A stretch of 64,000 nt of DNA from an uncultured Algibacter sp. (GCA_947499935.1 CANMQH010000008.1:62001-126000), one strand, 5' to 3'; shown: positions 9,631 through 19,733, counted from the stretch's first letter. Notes: generated by a model from the sequence alone, not told the origin. Made by a program: numbers and translations.

Positions 9631-10047
9631 TTAAGCACTTTTTTCAAAAATAGCTTTTAATTCATTAATTCTAATAGGTTTGATAAGGTAATCGGCAACA
9701 CTATTTAAAGATTTTGCACGATTTATATCTATTGGGTTTATTGAAGAACTTACAACATAAAGCGTTATGGTTTTATTAAAGTTGTTTTTTATTTTAGTAA
9801 AACGTTCTAAAAATTGCCATCCATCCATAACAGGCATATTTAAATCTAAAAAAATAATTTCGGGAATACTACTTTCATCATTTATATTTTGCAATAAGGC
9901 TTCAAAATAATCTATACTTTCTTTACCGTCAGAAAAAATCATTAAATTTTTACATAATTTTTTAGTCTCAATAATTTTTTTAACCAAATTAACATAAACA
10001 TTATCATCGTCTATGATACAGGCTAAATTTACTGATGGTAACTTCAT
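9631..10047 (-). CDS. Stand-alone receiver-domain response regulator
   Basis: 138 residues made only of a CheY-like receiver. Acidic pocket DDD sits near residue 13, the phospho-acceptor Asp in FLDLNMPVMDGW, the switch Ser in VVSSS and the conserved Lys in YLIKPIRI. There is no output domain, so it probably passes signal by protein contact or phosphorelay. It lies 11 bp downstream of the PAS histidine kinase on the same strand, and the two are likely a co-transcribed pair. Confidence 0.93.
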   Translation of the reverse strand: MKLPSVNLACIIDDDNVYVNLVKKIIETKKLCKNLMIFSDGKESIDYFEALLQNINDESSIPEIIFLDLNMPVMDGWQFLERFTKIKNNFNKTITLYVVSSSINPIDINRAKSLNSVADYLIKPIRINELKAIFEKSA

Positions 10048-10058
10048 ATTTTGAGAGA

Positions 10059-11522
10059 TTAAAATTGTATTTTAAATGTTGACCCTATATCAACATCACT
10101 ATCTACAGATATGTGACCGTTGAGAGACTCTACTTGATTTTTTGTTATAAATAAACCTATACCAACAGCATCTTTGTTGTAATGGAAGGTTTTGTACATG
10201 CCAAAAAGTTTGTTTCCAAATTTTTGCATGTCTATACCCATACCATTGTCACTTACTTCTAGATACTTTTTGCCATCGGATACATAGGTTTTAATAGCAA
10301 TTTCTGGTGACCTTTGTTTATGCTTATATTTTATTGCATTGGTTACCAAATTTAATAAAATACTTTCTAAATACGCAGGTAAATAGTTTAAATGTGATAA
10401 TTGAGAAAAGTCTATGTTAAATTTAGTATCGCTTTCATGTATAATTCTACTAATAGATTTAATAACTCTGTCTAGAGTTTCACTAAATGAAACTTCAACC
10501 TTTTTATGATTGGTTTTTGTTTGTATGGTCACAATTTCGTTTAAATGTTCTATCGTAGAGTTTAAACTTTCTGAGATGTCTTTGATATTGCCTAACATTT
10601 CTAATTTCTCTTCAATCGAGTCCACGTCTTCAATAAAGTCTGTGATTAGAGTAAGATTGCTACTGTGTGATCTTAAGTTATGAGATACAATATGAGCAAA
10701 ATTAAATAGTCTAGAATTTTGAGAGGCTATAATATCGGATGTCTTTTGAAGCGTTAAGATTTTAGATTTATCGTCGTCTATGTCTTGGAAAATACCACGA
10801 ATTCCTATAATGTTTCTCTCGTTATCATAAACAGGTTTACCTATAGCTCTAACCCAAAACTTTCTTTTGTTTGCTGTTAGCATTATAATTTCGGTATCAA
10901 ATGGAATACCTTCCATGCTGCATTGAATAAAACAATTTGATGCTAATTCTATATGCTCTTCTGCATAATACTTGTACGCTTTTTTTAAGGAAGGGAGATA
11001 ATCTTCTGGGTATTCTAATATTTTTCTGGTTTGCTGATCCCAATAACTTTTTTGTTTTATAAAATCGATAAACCAACTGCCAGTATTAGTCATTTTTGCA
11101 AATTCTCTGTAATAAAAGTTGCTTTTTTTAACCTTTTCGTTAGTTCGAAACTTTTTTTCTTTAAAAAATAGAATTTTAGAATCGTCTTTTTGAGCTATTG
11201 CCTCTTTTTCATTGGTGTAGCAAAAGAATTCTTTAAGCTTACCGTCTTTACGAAGAATTTGTATATTTTGTTCAAAATGCGTGTGGTGCTTGATATAGCT
11301 AAAAAAGTTATCTCTAAATTCTTCTCTATAATCATCACCAATAAGTTTGTTTAAAAAAAAGCTGATGTTTACATCAATGTCGCTTTCATTATAACCTAGT
11401 TTTTTTAGAAATGCTGATGACCAATAGTTGGAGCCATCTTTATATTCCCAATATTCTGTATTTGAATCATTAATGATGTTTTGCAATAATCGATCTTCTG
11501 CCATACTATCTGAAATTACCAT
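10059..11522 (-). CDS. Cytosolic PAS-domain sensor histidine kinase
   Basis: 487 residues without transmembrane helices. Two PAS-like modules are visible: about 15-110 (EYWEYKDGSNYWSS) and about 140-255 with PAC-like ending VYDNERNIIGIRGIFQDI. The dimerisation segment carries the His in FAHIVSHNLRSHSSNL, the Bacteroidota HNLRS type, followed by HATPase boxes LVTNAIKYKHK, VSDNGMGIDM and GIGLFITK. It is followed 11 bp later by a single-domain receiver, its likely partner. The absence of membrane segments points to an intracellular cue such as redox state or a small ligand; this is inference. Confidence 0.92.
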   Translation of the reverse strand: MVISDSMAEDRLLQNIINDSNTEYWEYKDGSNYWSSAFLKKLGYNESDIDVNISFFLNKLIGDDYREEFRDNFFSYIKHHTHFEQNIQILRKDGKLKEFFCYTNEKEAIAQKDDSKILFFKEKKFRTNEKVKKSNFYYREFAKMTNTGSWFIDFIKQKSYWDQQTRKILEYPEDYLPSLKKAYKYYAEEHIELASNCFIQCSMEGIPFDTEIIMLTANKRKFWVRAIGKPVYDNERNIIGIRGIFQDIDDDKSKILTLQKTSDIIASQNSRLFNFAHIVSHNLRSHSSNLTLITDFIEDVDSIEEKLEMLGNIKDISESLNSTIEHLNEIVTIQTKTNHKKVEVSFSETLDRVIKSISRIIHESDTKFNIDFSQLSHLNYLPAYLESILLNLVTNAIKYKHKQRSPEIAIKTYVSDGKKYLEVSDNGMGIDMQKFGNKLFGMYKTFHYNKDAVGIGLFITKNQVESLNGHISVDSDVDIGSTFKIQF

Positions 11523-11533
11523 ACGATATATTA

Positions 11534-11541
11534 CAAATGTA
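11534..11541 (-). promoter_or_regulatory. Candidate -7 box for the PAS kinase/receiver operon
   Basis: On the minus strand this reads TACATTTG, matching TAnnTTTG, and it ends 11 bases before the ATG at 11522. No convincing -33 element is visible. A short leader of about five bases would result. Confidence 0.4.
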
Positions 11542-11725
11542 ATTGTATTTAAGCAGATAATCGAAAAAAAAAGCTTTTAATCGTTAAAACGCAAGCTTTT
11601 GTATGATTTTTTGTAGCTTAAAACTTATTTTTTATTCAGTATTAACCGATGTTAATATTGTAAATACATATAGATATAACTAATTTTATTTGAAATCATG
11701 ACAATTTTTAAGATAAGAGCTACTA

Positions 11726-12697
11726 CTATTTTAGCTTGGTTGTTATGTGAAATAGAGCGTCACCTTGATAAACAATTGGAGATTGATTAACGTTTATAAT
11801 GTAACCCAAATTAGGTGCTTTAACAATGTAATTAAATTTACCATAGGGGTCTGTAATATTTCCTAGATGATCTCCTTTTTCTACATAAGAGCCAATAGCT
11901 ATAGATGCTTTAAACATGCCAGAAAACTTAGCGCGCAACCACTTACTATCGTTAATAAAAACACAATCTTTTTTTGGTTTTGATGATTTAAAGGTTGTTT
12001 TTAACATGCCTAAGTGTTTTAAAATCCGTTTACAACCGTTTACTCCAGTATTAGTAACGATATCATCTATATGAAAAGATTTTCCGCCCTCAAAAAGTAA
12101 TAGAGGCTTCTTTAGTTTGTAGCAAGTTGATCTAAAAGATTTAGATAAGTTTGAAGAATATAACACAAATGGTGCTCCAAAAACCTTAGCTAAATCATTA
12201 AGGTTTTCATTATCTTTAGAATATCTTAGTTGTGGTGCATTAAACCTACCAGATCCACCTGTATGAAAGTCTACAATTAAATCTACATGAGGAATAACGC
12301 CTTCTATAAGTTTGTATGCAACCCTGCCGGCTAACGAACCTAATGGACTCCCAGGGAATACTCTATTAAGATCCCTGCCATCTGGAAATTCACGTTTTAA
12401 ATTTATAAAACCAAAAACATTAATTACAGGCATACATATAATGGTTCCACATTTGGGTTTATTTATATCTTTGGCTATAAGCTGTCTTACAATTTCAACA
12501 CCATTAACCTCATCGCCATGTATACCAGCAGTAAATAAAACAATTGGTCCAGGCTTTTTAGAGCGTTCAATAATAACGGGTACATTTACAGGTGTAGATG
12601 TATGCAGGTTTGCAACGTCAAAGTTAACCTCTTTGCTTTCACCTGGTTTAATTTGTTCTCCAAATATTGTTAATATGTTATCTTTAGTGTTTGGCAT
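11726..12697 (-). CDS. Succinylglutamate desuccinylase/aspartoacylase-family (M14) amidohydrolase
   Basis: 323-residue zinc-dependent deacylase-like protein. The first zinc motif is HGDEVNGVE (HxxE), the third ligand is the His in VDFHTGG, and FEGGKSF supplies the candidate catalytic Glu, as in aspartoacylase-type M14 enzymes. A C-terminal beta domain ([16 protein letters not shown]) resembles the lipoyl-like cap of this subfamily. Its start overlaps the end of rimK by 14 bp, so the two are translated from one message. Genes of this type recur beside rimK in many bacteria, which suggests a substrate tied to glutamylation or another amino-acid tag; the true substrate is unknown. Confidence 0.9.
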   Translation of the reverse strand: MPNTKDNILTIFGEQIKPGESKEVNFDVANLHTSTPVNVPVIIERSKKPGPIVLFTAGIHGDEVNGVEIVRQLIAKDINKPKCGTIICMPVINVFGFINLKREFPDGRDLNRVFPGSPLGSLAGRVAYKLIEGVIPHVDLIVDFHTGGSGRFNAPQLRYSKDNENLNDLAKVFGAPFVLYSSNLSKSFRSTCYKLKKPLLLFEGGKSFHIDDIVTNTGVNGCKRILKHLGMLKTTFKSSKPKKDCVFINDSKWLRAKFSGMFKASIAIGSYVEKGDHLGNITDPYGKFNYIVKAPNLGYIINVNQSPIVYQGDALFHITTKLK

Positions 12698-13574
12698 TTA
12701 TCTTGTGCTTTTTTTCAATAAAACTTATAATAGCTTTGGCTATATTTCTTCCTGTAGCGGTCTCTATACCCTCAAGTCCAGGGGTAGAGTTTACTTCTAG
12801 TAATAAGGGACCTCTTGAGGATTGAAGCATGTCTACACCGCATACTGGGAGTTTAAGTGCTGCTGATGCATTCATAGCTAATTTTAATTCATCATGATTA
12901 AGTTTAACAATATTAGCGGTACCGCCACGATGCAAGTTAGAACGAAATTCGCCTTCTTTACCTTGGCGCTTCATGGCGCCAACAACTTGTCCGTCTACAA
13001 TTAATGCCCGTAAATCTGCACCACCTGCTTCTTTTATGTATTCTTGTACAATAACTCGTGCTTGTAGGCCATTAAAGGCTTCCAATACAGATTCTGCAGC
13101 ATTTTTTGTTTCTGCTAAAACAACGCCTAGACCTTGTGTACCCTCTAATAATTTGATAATTACGGGTGTGCCGCCAACATGTTCTATAACTTCTTCAACA
13201 TCTCTAGAATAATTAGTAAATACTGTTTTTGGCATTCCAATACCAGCTTTACTTAAGCGTTGTAAGCTTCTTAGTTTATCTCTAGAACGTTGTATAGCAT
13301 CAGAGGTTACAATGGTAAAAACACCCATCATTTCAAACTGCCTTACTACTGCACAACCATAAAAAGTTACTGAAGACCCTATTCTGGGTATAATAGCATC
13401 AACATAGTCTAAATATCTATCTTTATAGTAAATAGTTGGTTTTTCTTTTTCTATAATAATATCGCATTTAAGCGGGTCAATAACTTCAATTTTATGACCT
13501 TTTCTTTCACCTTCTTCAATAAGGCGCTCTGTAGAGTATAATTGCGAATTTCTTGATAAAATTACTATGTTCAT
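12684..13574 (-). CDS. rimK: RimK-type ATP-grasp ligase
   Basis: 296-residue ATP-grasp enzyme of the RimK family, which adds glutamate residues to the C-terminus of ribosomal protein S6 in E. coli. It starts [18 protein letters not shown] as RimK does, has the ATP-binding glycine loop in [14 protein letters not shown] (about residues 143-156), and ends with the Mg-binding stretch [14 protein letters not shown]. The start overlaps the RimB-like pseudogene by 4 bp and the 3' end overlaps the M14 gene by 14 bp, a tightly coupled operon. The S6 substrate is assumed from the family. Confidence 0.95.
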   Translation of the reverse strand: MNIVILSRNSQLYSTERLIEEGERKGHKIEVIDPLKCDIIIEKEKPTIYYKDRYLDYVDAIIPRIGSSVTFYGCAVVRQFEMMGVFTIVTSDAIQRSRDKLRSLQRLSKAGIGMPKTVFTNYSRDVEEVIEHVGGTPVIIKLLEGTQGLGVVLAETKNAAESVLEAFNGLQARVIVQEYIKEAGGADLRALIVDGQVVGAMKRQGKEGEFRSNLHRGGTANIVKLNHDELKLAMNASAALKLPVCGVDMLQSSRGPLLLEVNSTPGLEGIETATGRNIAKAIISFIEKKHKINAKH

Positions 13575-13997
13575 GATGCTTTTAAATTAAATGATGCATG
13601 TTCTATATCTACATCAACTATAAATTTTCGTTTTAAAAACGGTCTTCCAATAAGTACTGGAAACCTCATGTCGGACCTAGTGCTTAAAGTTAAGTTGATT
13701 TTATAAGTTTTACTAAAAAATATAACCTCAGATTTTACTTTGTATCGGTTTTCTTTATAGCCATTACTACTTTTTATATTTGTTCGCCAAAATGTATCAA
13801 AATACAATCTTTAGTTTATCCAAAGTTTTTATGTATACCGCTGTTAAAGATACATCTTAAGTGTTGGTCTTCTTCTATAGTTTTAGAACAATGAATGGCA
13901 GATGTGTAAGCACCAGCATCAATTTTTACATCAATATTAAATAAGCCTAGTTTGGGAAATCAACAATATCAATACGTCCAACAATTTTTTTATCCAT
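13571..13997 (-). pseudogene. Frameshifted RimB-like (RimK-linked) protease gene
   Basis: Three reading-frame pieces together recover a 142-codon gene of the PF05618 family (RimK-associated ATP-dependent zinc protease, retropepsin-like). From ATG at 13997 the frame reads MDKKIVGRIDIVDFPN and then stops. Shifting by one base at about 13950 continues as KLGLFNIDVKID and AGAYTSAIHC until a TAA near 13820. A third frame from 13807 gives IKSSNGYKENRYKVKS and MRFPVLIGRPFLKRKF to the stop. The two single-base losses fit the length exactly. The protease motif reads DAGAYTS where the family has DTGAxTS. The order protease, rimK, deacylase is preserved. Sequencing error in the A run at the first break is possible, but two separate breaks plus the motif change favour decay. 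Confidence 0.75.
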
Positions 13998-14152
13998 CGT
14001 TTATGTTTGATAAAAGCTAGCAATTTAGGAAAAATGATAAATAGAAATAATAATAATCTTCAAATTTTAAAAATTAGTTTAAGTCTTGCTATTTTAACAA
14101 AATTTAGGAGCCAAAACAGCATATCGCATAGGTGTAATTCGAGTTAAATAAT

Positions 14153-14160
14153 TACCTTTG
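14153..14160 (+). promoter_or_regulatory. Candidate -7 box for uvrC (TACCTTTG)
   Basis: TACCTTTG fits TAnnTTTG and ends only five bases before the uvrC ATG at 14166. With the usual start point five to seven bases downstream of the box, the message would begin at or next to the start codon, that is, leaderless. No clear -33 box is seen. Confidence 0.45.
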
Positions 14161-14165
14161 AAAAG

Positions 14166-15959
14166 ATGGATGCCCCTAATTTAGATATACAATTAAAGAC
14201 ATTGCCAAGCCAGCCTGGAGTATATCAATACTATGATAAGGATGGCACAATTATATATGTAGGTAAGGCTAAAAATTTAAAAAAAAGGGTGTCGTCTTAT
14301 TTTACAAAAACCCATGATAATGGAAAAACAAGGGTGCTTGTAAAAAAAATTGCTAATATAAAGCATATCGTTGTAGATACAGAAACCGATGCGCTTTTAC
14401 TAGAAAACAACCTTATTAAAAAGTATCAACCACGGTATAATGTATTGCTAAAAGACGATAAGTCATACCCGTGGATTTGTATAAAAAATGAGCGTTACCC
14501 TCGTGTATTTTCTACCCGCCGAGTTTTTAAAGATGGTAGCGAATATTTTGGGCCTTACACGAGTGGAAAAACGGTTAAAACGCTTTTAGATTTGATAAAA
14601 GGATTATACAGTTTACGAACTTGTAATTATCATTTATCGAAAGAAAAAATAGAAGCAGAAAAATACAAAGTATGTTTAGAATACCATTTAGGAAATTGTA
14701 AAGGTGCTTGTGAAGGATTAGAAACCGAAATAGAATACAACGAAAGTATTAAGGCTATTAAAGAAATTTTAAAAGGAAATTTTAAAGATTCTTTGTTGCA
14801 ATTTAAAATGCAAATGAAGCACTATGCCGAGGAGATGCGTTTTGAAGAGGCACAGAAAATTAAAGAGAAAATAGAAGTATTAGAGAATTACCAGGCCAAA
14901 TCAACCATTGTAAACCCTAAAATAAGTAATGTTGATGTGTTTTCTATAATGAGCGACGAAAGTTATGGTTATGTTAATTTTTTACAATTGTCATACGGTT
15001 CTATCATTCGTTCGCATACCTTAGAAATAAAAAAGAAGCTAGATGAAACAGATAAAACGCTTTTAGAGCTAGCTATTACAGAGATTAGGCAGCGTTTTAA
15101 TTCTAATTATAAAGAAATTTATGTGCCTTTTAAAGTAGATTTGGGCGAAAATATTAAAGTAACCATTCCTAAATTGGGCGATAAAAAGCAGATTTTAGAT
15201 TTATCGCTTAGAAACGCTAAATACTTTAGGATGGAACGTTTTAAGCAAATAAAAATTGTGGACCCCGATAGGCATGTTAATAGAATAATGGCGCAAATGA
15301 AAGCTGATTTAAGACTTTCTGAAGAGCCAAGACATATAGAGTGTTTCGATAATTCTAATATACAAGGCACGCATCCAGTGGCGGCATGTGTGGTTTTTAA
15401 AAATGGAAAGCCGAGTAAAAAAGAGTACCGTAATTTTAATATAAAAACGGTTGAGGGACCTGATGATTTTGCGTCTATGGAAGAAGTAGTTTACAGACGC
15501 TATAAACGGTTGTTAGAAGAAGAGCAACCATTACCTCAACTTATTATTATTGATGGTGGTAAAGGGCAATTATCGTCTGCTTTAAAAAGTTTAGATGCTT
15601 TAAATTTAAGAGGGAAAATAGCCATAGTAGGTATAGCCAAACGTTTGGAAGAATTGTTTTATCCCAATGACCCCATTCCGTTATATTTAGATAAGCGAAG
15701 CGAAACTCTAAAAATTATCCAACAATTGCGAAACGAAGCCCATCGTTTTGGTATAGAGCATCACAGAAATAAGCGTAGTAAAACGGCATTAAATACAGAG
15801 CTTGAGACTATAACTGGCGTTGGTGAAAAAACAGTTGTAGAATTGCTAAGGCATTTTAAATCTGCTAAACGCGTAGCTAATGCTAAATTAGATGAGTTAG
15901 AGGCCGTAGTAGGGGTTTCTAGAGCAGAAAAAGTATATAATTTTTATCATGAAAGTTAA
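14166..15959 (+). CDS. uvrC: Excinuclease ABC subunit C
   Basis: Nuclease subunit of UvrABC nucleotide excision repair, 597 residues. The N-terminal GIY-YIG domain (about 12-92) contains GVYQYYDKDG and IIYVGKAKNLKKRV. A UVR helix pair binding UvrB is at about 215-250 (HYAEEMRFEEAQKIKEK). The RNase H-like C-terminal nuclease has ECFDNSNIQGTHPVA and DDFASMEEVVYRR, followed by tandem helix-hairpin-helix motifs (TITGVGEKTVVELL). All family landmarks are present in order. The length is normal. It follows the degraded RimB-like gene divergently. Confidence 0.98.
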   Translation: MDAPNLDIQLKTLPSQPGVYQYYDKDGTIIYVGKAKNLKKRVSSYFTKTHDNGKTRVLVKKIANIKHIVVDTETDALLLENNLIKKYQPRYNVLLKDDKSYPWICIKNERYPRVFSTRRVFKDGSEYFGPYTSGKTVKTLLDLIKGLYSLRTCNYHLSKEKIEAEKYKVCLEYHLGNCKGACEGLETEIEYNESIKAIKEILKGNFKDSLLQFKMQMKHYAEEMRFEEAQKIKEKIEVLENYQAKSTIVNPKISNVDVFSIMSDESYGYVNFLQLSYGSIIRSHTLEIKKKLDETDKTLLELAITEIRQRFNSNYKEIYVPFKVDLGENIKVTIPKLGDKKQILDLSLRNAKYFRMERFKQIKIVDPDRHVNRIMAQMKADLRLSEEPRHIECFDNSNIQGTHPVAACVVFKNGKPSKKEYRNFNIKTVEGPDDFASMEEVVYRRYKRLLEEEQPLPQLIIIDGGKGQLSSALKSLDALNLRGKIAIVGIAKRLEELFYPNDPIPLYLDKRSETLKIIQQLRNEAHRFGIEHHRNKRSKTALNTELETITGVGEKTVVELLRHFKSAKRVANAKLDELEAVVGVSRAEKVYNFYHES

Positions 15960-16001
15960 TTTTAATCCTAGTTTTTAAACGACTAAAGCACAACAATAAA
16001 T

Positions 16002-18239
16002 TTGAATTATAAAACCATCATAGTCATTTTGTTTTTTTTAGTGTTTATTTCTGCGAAAGCGCAAAATAAACCCGAAAAAAGAATACCAAAAGTAGGCTTG
16101 GTGCTTAGTGGTGGTGGTGCAAAAGGACTAGCGCATATTGGTGTTTTAAAAATTATTGATAGCTTAGGGGTAAATATTGATTATGTTGCAGGCACAAGTA
16201 TGGGTGCTATAATTGGCGGATTGTATGCTTCTGGCTATTCTGGTAAACAATTAGATTCAATTTTTGCAGAAGTAGATTTTGATAATATTATAAGCGATGT
16301 ATTGCCAAGGTCTTCAATGACTTTTAATGAGCGTGATAATATAGAAAAGTACGCTGTTAAATTACCTTTCAATAAATTTAAGGTTAAGTTGCCATCTGCG
16401 CTTTCCAGAGGGCATAATACCTATAGTATGCTTCAAAGGTTAACCATGCATGTTAATGAGGTAGACGATTTTAACAAACTACCTATTCCGTTTTTTTGTA
16501 TAGCTACTAATGTAGAGACCGGAGCACAAGTTATATTAGATAAAGGTAATTTAACACAATCTGTTATGGCTAGTGGAGCATTACCATCATTATTTCAGCC
16601 TGTAATTATAAATAATAACGTTTTAATTGATGGCGGTGTCGTTAATAATTACCCCATAGATGAGTTAAAAACAAAACATGTAGATATTGTTATAGGTGTC
16701 GATGTACAAGATACTTTAGTAACTCGAAAAGAGTTAACATCTGCTCCCGATGTGTTGATGCAAATTAATAATTTTAAAACTATTAGGGCTATGAAAACAA
16801 AGGTTGTAAAAACCGATGTTTACATAAAGCCAGATATAAAAGATTATAGTGTAGTGTCTTTTGATAAAGGAAAAAAAATTATAAAAGCAGGAGAATATGC
16901 GGCGTTATCTAAGCTGAATATCTTTAGACAATTAGCTTCAAGACAAGCTAAAAACACAAAAATAATAAGACCCAAACCTATTGATAGCATCATAATTAAT
17001 GATATTGCTGTAAAAGGAAATGAAAAGTATACAAGAGCTTTTATTTTAGGGAAGTTAAAACTTAAAGGTCAAGAAAAGATTAGTTATAAAGATTTTAATA
17101 CAGGTATTAATAATTTAGTAGCAACTAATAATTTTGACTCTTTTGAGTATGAATTAAAAAATAGTAAAGATAAAGAAGGGTATAATCTTAATGCCACTAT
17201 AAAAGAAACTAAAGTTAATACCTTTTTAAAGTTAGGCTTGCATTATGATGATTTGTACAAAAGTGCAGCTTTGATTAACATGACTAGAAAAGCGTTATTA
17301 TTTAAAAATGACTTTATTTCATTTGATGCTATTTTGGGAGATAATATTAGGTACAATTTCGAATATTTAATAGATAAAGGTTTTTATTGGAGTATAGGTT
17401 TAAGGTCTAGATATAATCAATTTAATAAAAACATAAGTGCAGAATTGTTGTTAAACGATTTTCAAATAGCTAATACTGGTGTAAACAAGATTGATGTGAA
17501 ATTAGAAGACCAAACCAATCAATTTTATTTACAAACACTATTTAGAAGAGATTTTTCATTGAGTTTAGGCATAGAGCATAAACGTTTAGAAATTGATTCA
17601 GAAACGCTATCCACTGAGAATTCTGATGAAGCCTTTCAATTTGAAAATACAGATTTTTTAAGTCTCTTCGCAAATTTAAATTTAGATACTTACGATAATA
17701 AATATTTTCCTAAAAGAGGGGTGTACTTTAATGGCGATGCGCATTTTTATTTCTCTGGATCTCAATTTGCTGAGAATTTTGATAATTTCTCAATTGTAAA
17801 AGGCGATTTAGGGTATGCGTTTAGTGTTTCAGATAAATTGGCATTTAACGCCCAAGCCCATGGAGGTTTTAAACTAGGTGATAATTCTATAAATACTCTA
17901 GATTTTGCTTTAGGTGGTTACGGTAATAATCTTATAAATAATTTTGTGCCATTTGTGGGGTATGATTTTATATCGCTTATTGGTAATAGTTATGTAAAGG
18001 CTTCTTTTATGGCAGATTATGAGATTTTTAAAAATCAACATATCACTGCCGAAGCTAACTGGGCAAATATTGATAACGATATTTTTGAATCTGGAGAGTG
18101 GTTTACTCTTCCCGATTACAGAGGGTATGCTTTGGGGTATGGTATTGATACGTTTTTAGGCCCTGTTCAAGCCAAATTTAGTTATTCACCTGAGCAAAAA
18201 AAGAGCGTTTGGTTTTTTAATATAGGATTTTGGTTCTAA
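16002..18239 (+). CDS. Patatin-like phospholipase with POTRA and outer-membrane barrel (type Vd-like)
   Basis: 745 residues starting at a TTG that gives a good signal peptide (KTIIVILFFLVFISAKAQ). The patatin domain (about 30-300) has the oxyanion loop GGGAKG at 37-42, nucleophile Ser66 in GTSMGA, and the catalytic Asp in LIDGGVVNNYP. A POTRA-like segment follows at about 325-400 (INDIAVKGNEKYTRAF). The rest is a predicted beta-barrel of the Omp85 type ending in WFFNIGFWF with a terminal Phe. This is the architecture of PlpD-like type Vd autotransporters, so lipase or acylhydrolase activity at the outer membrane is likely. No ATG fits the signal peptide better than the TTG. Confidence 0.9.
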   Translation: MNYKTIIVILFFLVFISAKAQNKPEKRIPKVGLVLSGGGAKGLAHIGVLKIIDSLGVNIDYVAGTSMGAIIGGLYASGYSGKQLDSIFAEVDFDNIISDVLPRSSMTFNERDNIEKYAVKLPFNKFKVKLPSALSRGHNTYSMLQRLTMHVNEVDDFNKLPIPFFCIATNVETGAQVILDKGNLTQSVMASGALPSLFQPVIINNNVLIDGGVVNNYPIDELKTKHVDIVIGVDVQDTLVTRKELTSAPDVLMQINNFKTIRAMKTKVVKTDVYIKPDIKDYSVVSFDKGKKIIKAGEYAALSKLNIFRQLASRQAKNTKIIRPKPIDSIIINDIAVKGNEKYTRAFILGKLKLKGQEKISYKDFNTGINNLVATNNFDSFEYELKNSKDKEGYNLNATIKETKVNTFLKLGLHYDDLYKSAALINMTRKALLFKNDFISFDAILGDNIRYNFEYLIDKGFYWSIGLRSRYNQFNKNISAELLLNDFQIANTGVNKIDVKLEDQTNQFYLQTLFRRDFSLSLGIEHKRLEIDSETLSTENSDEAFQFENTDFLSLFANLNLDTYDNKYFPKRGVYFNGDAHFYFSGSQFAENFDNFSIVKGDLGYAFSVSDKLAFNAQAHGGFKLGDNSINTLDFALGGYGNNLINNFVPFVGYDFISLIGNSYVKASFMADYEIFKNQHITAEANWANIDNDIFESGEWFTLPDYRGYALGYGIDTFLGPVQAKFSYSPEQKKSVWFFNIGFWF

Positions 18240-18491
18240 TTAAATTAATAGATTAAGCTAATGTATTAATCTTAAATAAAGTCATAAATTTTTCCGATAT
18301 TTGTATAATTATGAAACCTTTTTGGGAAAATTTATTAATATTTCTACATTACCTCATCAAGAGAAATCCTGAGTGAGCATACTTTATTGTATCTTTATAT
18401 AGTATTTAATTTCAGTTTATTATACCCTTAAATATATTAGCTTCATTCAGTAAAAGCCTAGTTTTCGGGTTAATCTTTTAACATTAAAGTT

Positions 18492-19649
18492 ATGCCTTTT
18501 TATCATAAGTTAGGAAACATTCCGCCAAAGCGACATACTCAGTTTAGAAAACCAGATGGTACGTTGTATTCCGAACAATTGTTTGGAACCATTGGTTTTG
18601 ATGGTATGTCAACAAATAGTTACCACGAGCAACGTCCAACACAAGTAAAAGAAATAAAAAAACAGTATAGTGTTGCGCCAAAAATAGCTAAAGCTAATAA
18701 TATACAATCTTACCGTTTAAAAGGTTTTCAAGTAAAACCAGAACAGGATTTTTTAGAAAGCCGAAAAACAATTTTAATAAATAGCGATTGCGCTATTATT
18801 TTAGCCGCACCAAAACAATCTACCCAAGATTATTTTTATAAAAACACAGATGCCGATGAGCTTATTTTTGTTCATAAAGGTTCAGGAAAACTAAGAACAC
18901 ATTTAGGGAATCTTGATTTTAAATACGGCGATTACTTAATAATACCAAGAGGTATTATTTATAAAATAGATTTTGATACGGAAGATAATCGTCTCTTTAT
19001 TGTGGAGTCTCGCAGGCCAATTTACACGCCAAAACGTTATAGAAACTGGTTTGGTCAATTGCTAGAACACTCACCCTTTTGTGAGCGTGATATTCGTAGG
19101 CCATACGAACTAGAAACAAATAACGAGTCAGGAGATTTTTTAATCAAAGTAAAAAAACAAGACGATATTATAGAAATGGTATATGCATCACACCCATTTG
19201 ATGTGGTTGGGTACGATGGTTATAATTACCCCTATGCGTTTTCAATACACGATTTTGAGCCCATAACAGGGCGTATTCATCAACCACCACCAGTGCATCA
19301 AACATTCGAAACCGATGCCTTTGTTGTATGTAGTTTTGTGCCTCGACTTTACGATTACCACCCAAAATCCATTCCTGCACCCTATAACCATAGTAATATA
19401 GATAGCGATGAGGTGTTGTATTATGTAGATGGTGATTTTATGAGTAGAAACGATGTTGATGCTGGGCATATTTCATTACACCCAGCAGGTATTCCACATG
19501 GGCCGCATCCAGGAGCTGCAGAGCGTAGTATTGGAAAAACAAAAACCGATGAACTCGCCGTTATGGTAGATACCTTCAAGCCTTTAATGGTTACCGTTGA
19601 CGCTATGGAGATTGCAGACAATAGTTATTATAAATCATGGCTAGAATAA
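18492..19649 (+). CDS. hmgA: Homogentisate 1,2-dioxygenase
   Basis: 385-residue cupin-fold dioxygenase that opens the homogentisate ring to maleylacetoacetate in tyrosine degradation. Fe(II)-binding and catalytic elements appear in PYNHSNIDSDEVLYYVDGDF (His and Glu) and HPAGIPHGPHPGA (His). The N-terminus (GNIPPKRHTQFR) is that of the shorter bacterial form. The next enzyme upstream in the pathway, 4-hydroxyphenylpyruvate dioxygenase, is encoded 0.7 kb downstream with a CCC-motif membrane gene between, consistent with one degradation module. Fumarylacetoacetase and phenylalanine hydroxylase are not in the window. Confidence 0.95.
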   Translation: MPFYHKLGNIPPKRHTQFRKPDGTLYSEQLFGTIGFDGMSTNSYHEQRPTQVKEIKKQYSVAPKIAKANNIQSYRLKGFQVKPEQDFLESRKTILINSDCAIILAAPKQSTQDYFYKNTDADELIFVHKGSGKLRTHLGNLDFKYGDYLIIPRGIIYKIDFDTEDNRLFIVESRRPIYTPKRYRNWFGQLLEHSPFCERDIRRPYELETNNESGDFLIKVKKQDDIIEMVYASHPFDVVGYDGYNYPYAFSIHDFEPITGRIHQPPPVHQTFETDAFVVCSFVPRLYDYHPKSIPAPYNHSNIDSDEVLYYVDGDFMSRNDVDAGHISLHPAGIPHGPHPGAAERSIGKTKTDELAVMVDTFKPLMVTVDAMEIADNSYYKSWLE

Positions 19650-19658
19650 ATATTATTT

Positions 19659-19733
19659 GAAGCTATTTCCTGCTTTCCGTTGTATCTTTTTTGAAGAAAA
19701 ATCAAAAAAGGATGTCACTTCAATCAGGGCTAA
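19659..19733 (+). repeat. Dispersed mosaic intergenic repeat, copy 1
   Basis: Between hmgA and the CCC-motif gene. It begins GAAGCTATTTCC, TGCTTTCCG, contains a 9-bp hairpin CTTTTTTGA/TCAAAAAAG (19686-19710) and ends GATGTCACTT then CAATCAGGGCTAA. The same order of blocks occurs at 55712-55780, with a different hairpin in the middle. I recall similar elements between genes in other Flavobacteriaceae; that is memory, not a search. The hairpin could also slow transcription of the downstream genes. Confidence 0.65.

Noticed and set aside
12312..12800. 162-codon ORF on the plus strand
   Set aside because: It lies entirely opposite the M14 and rimK genes, and its translation (Pro/Ser-rich, low complexity) has no family features.
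18240..18491. Possible terminator or promoter in the gap before hmgA
   Set aside because: A 7-bp AGATTAA/TTAATCT stem at 18250-18272 and a GATATTTG box near 18300 are too weak in AT-rich DNA to claim.
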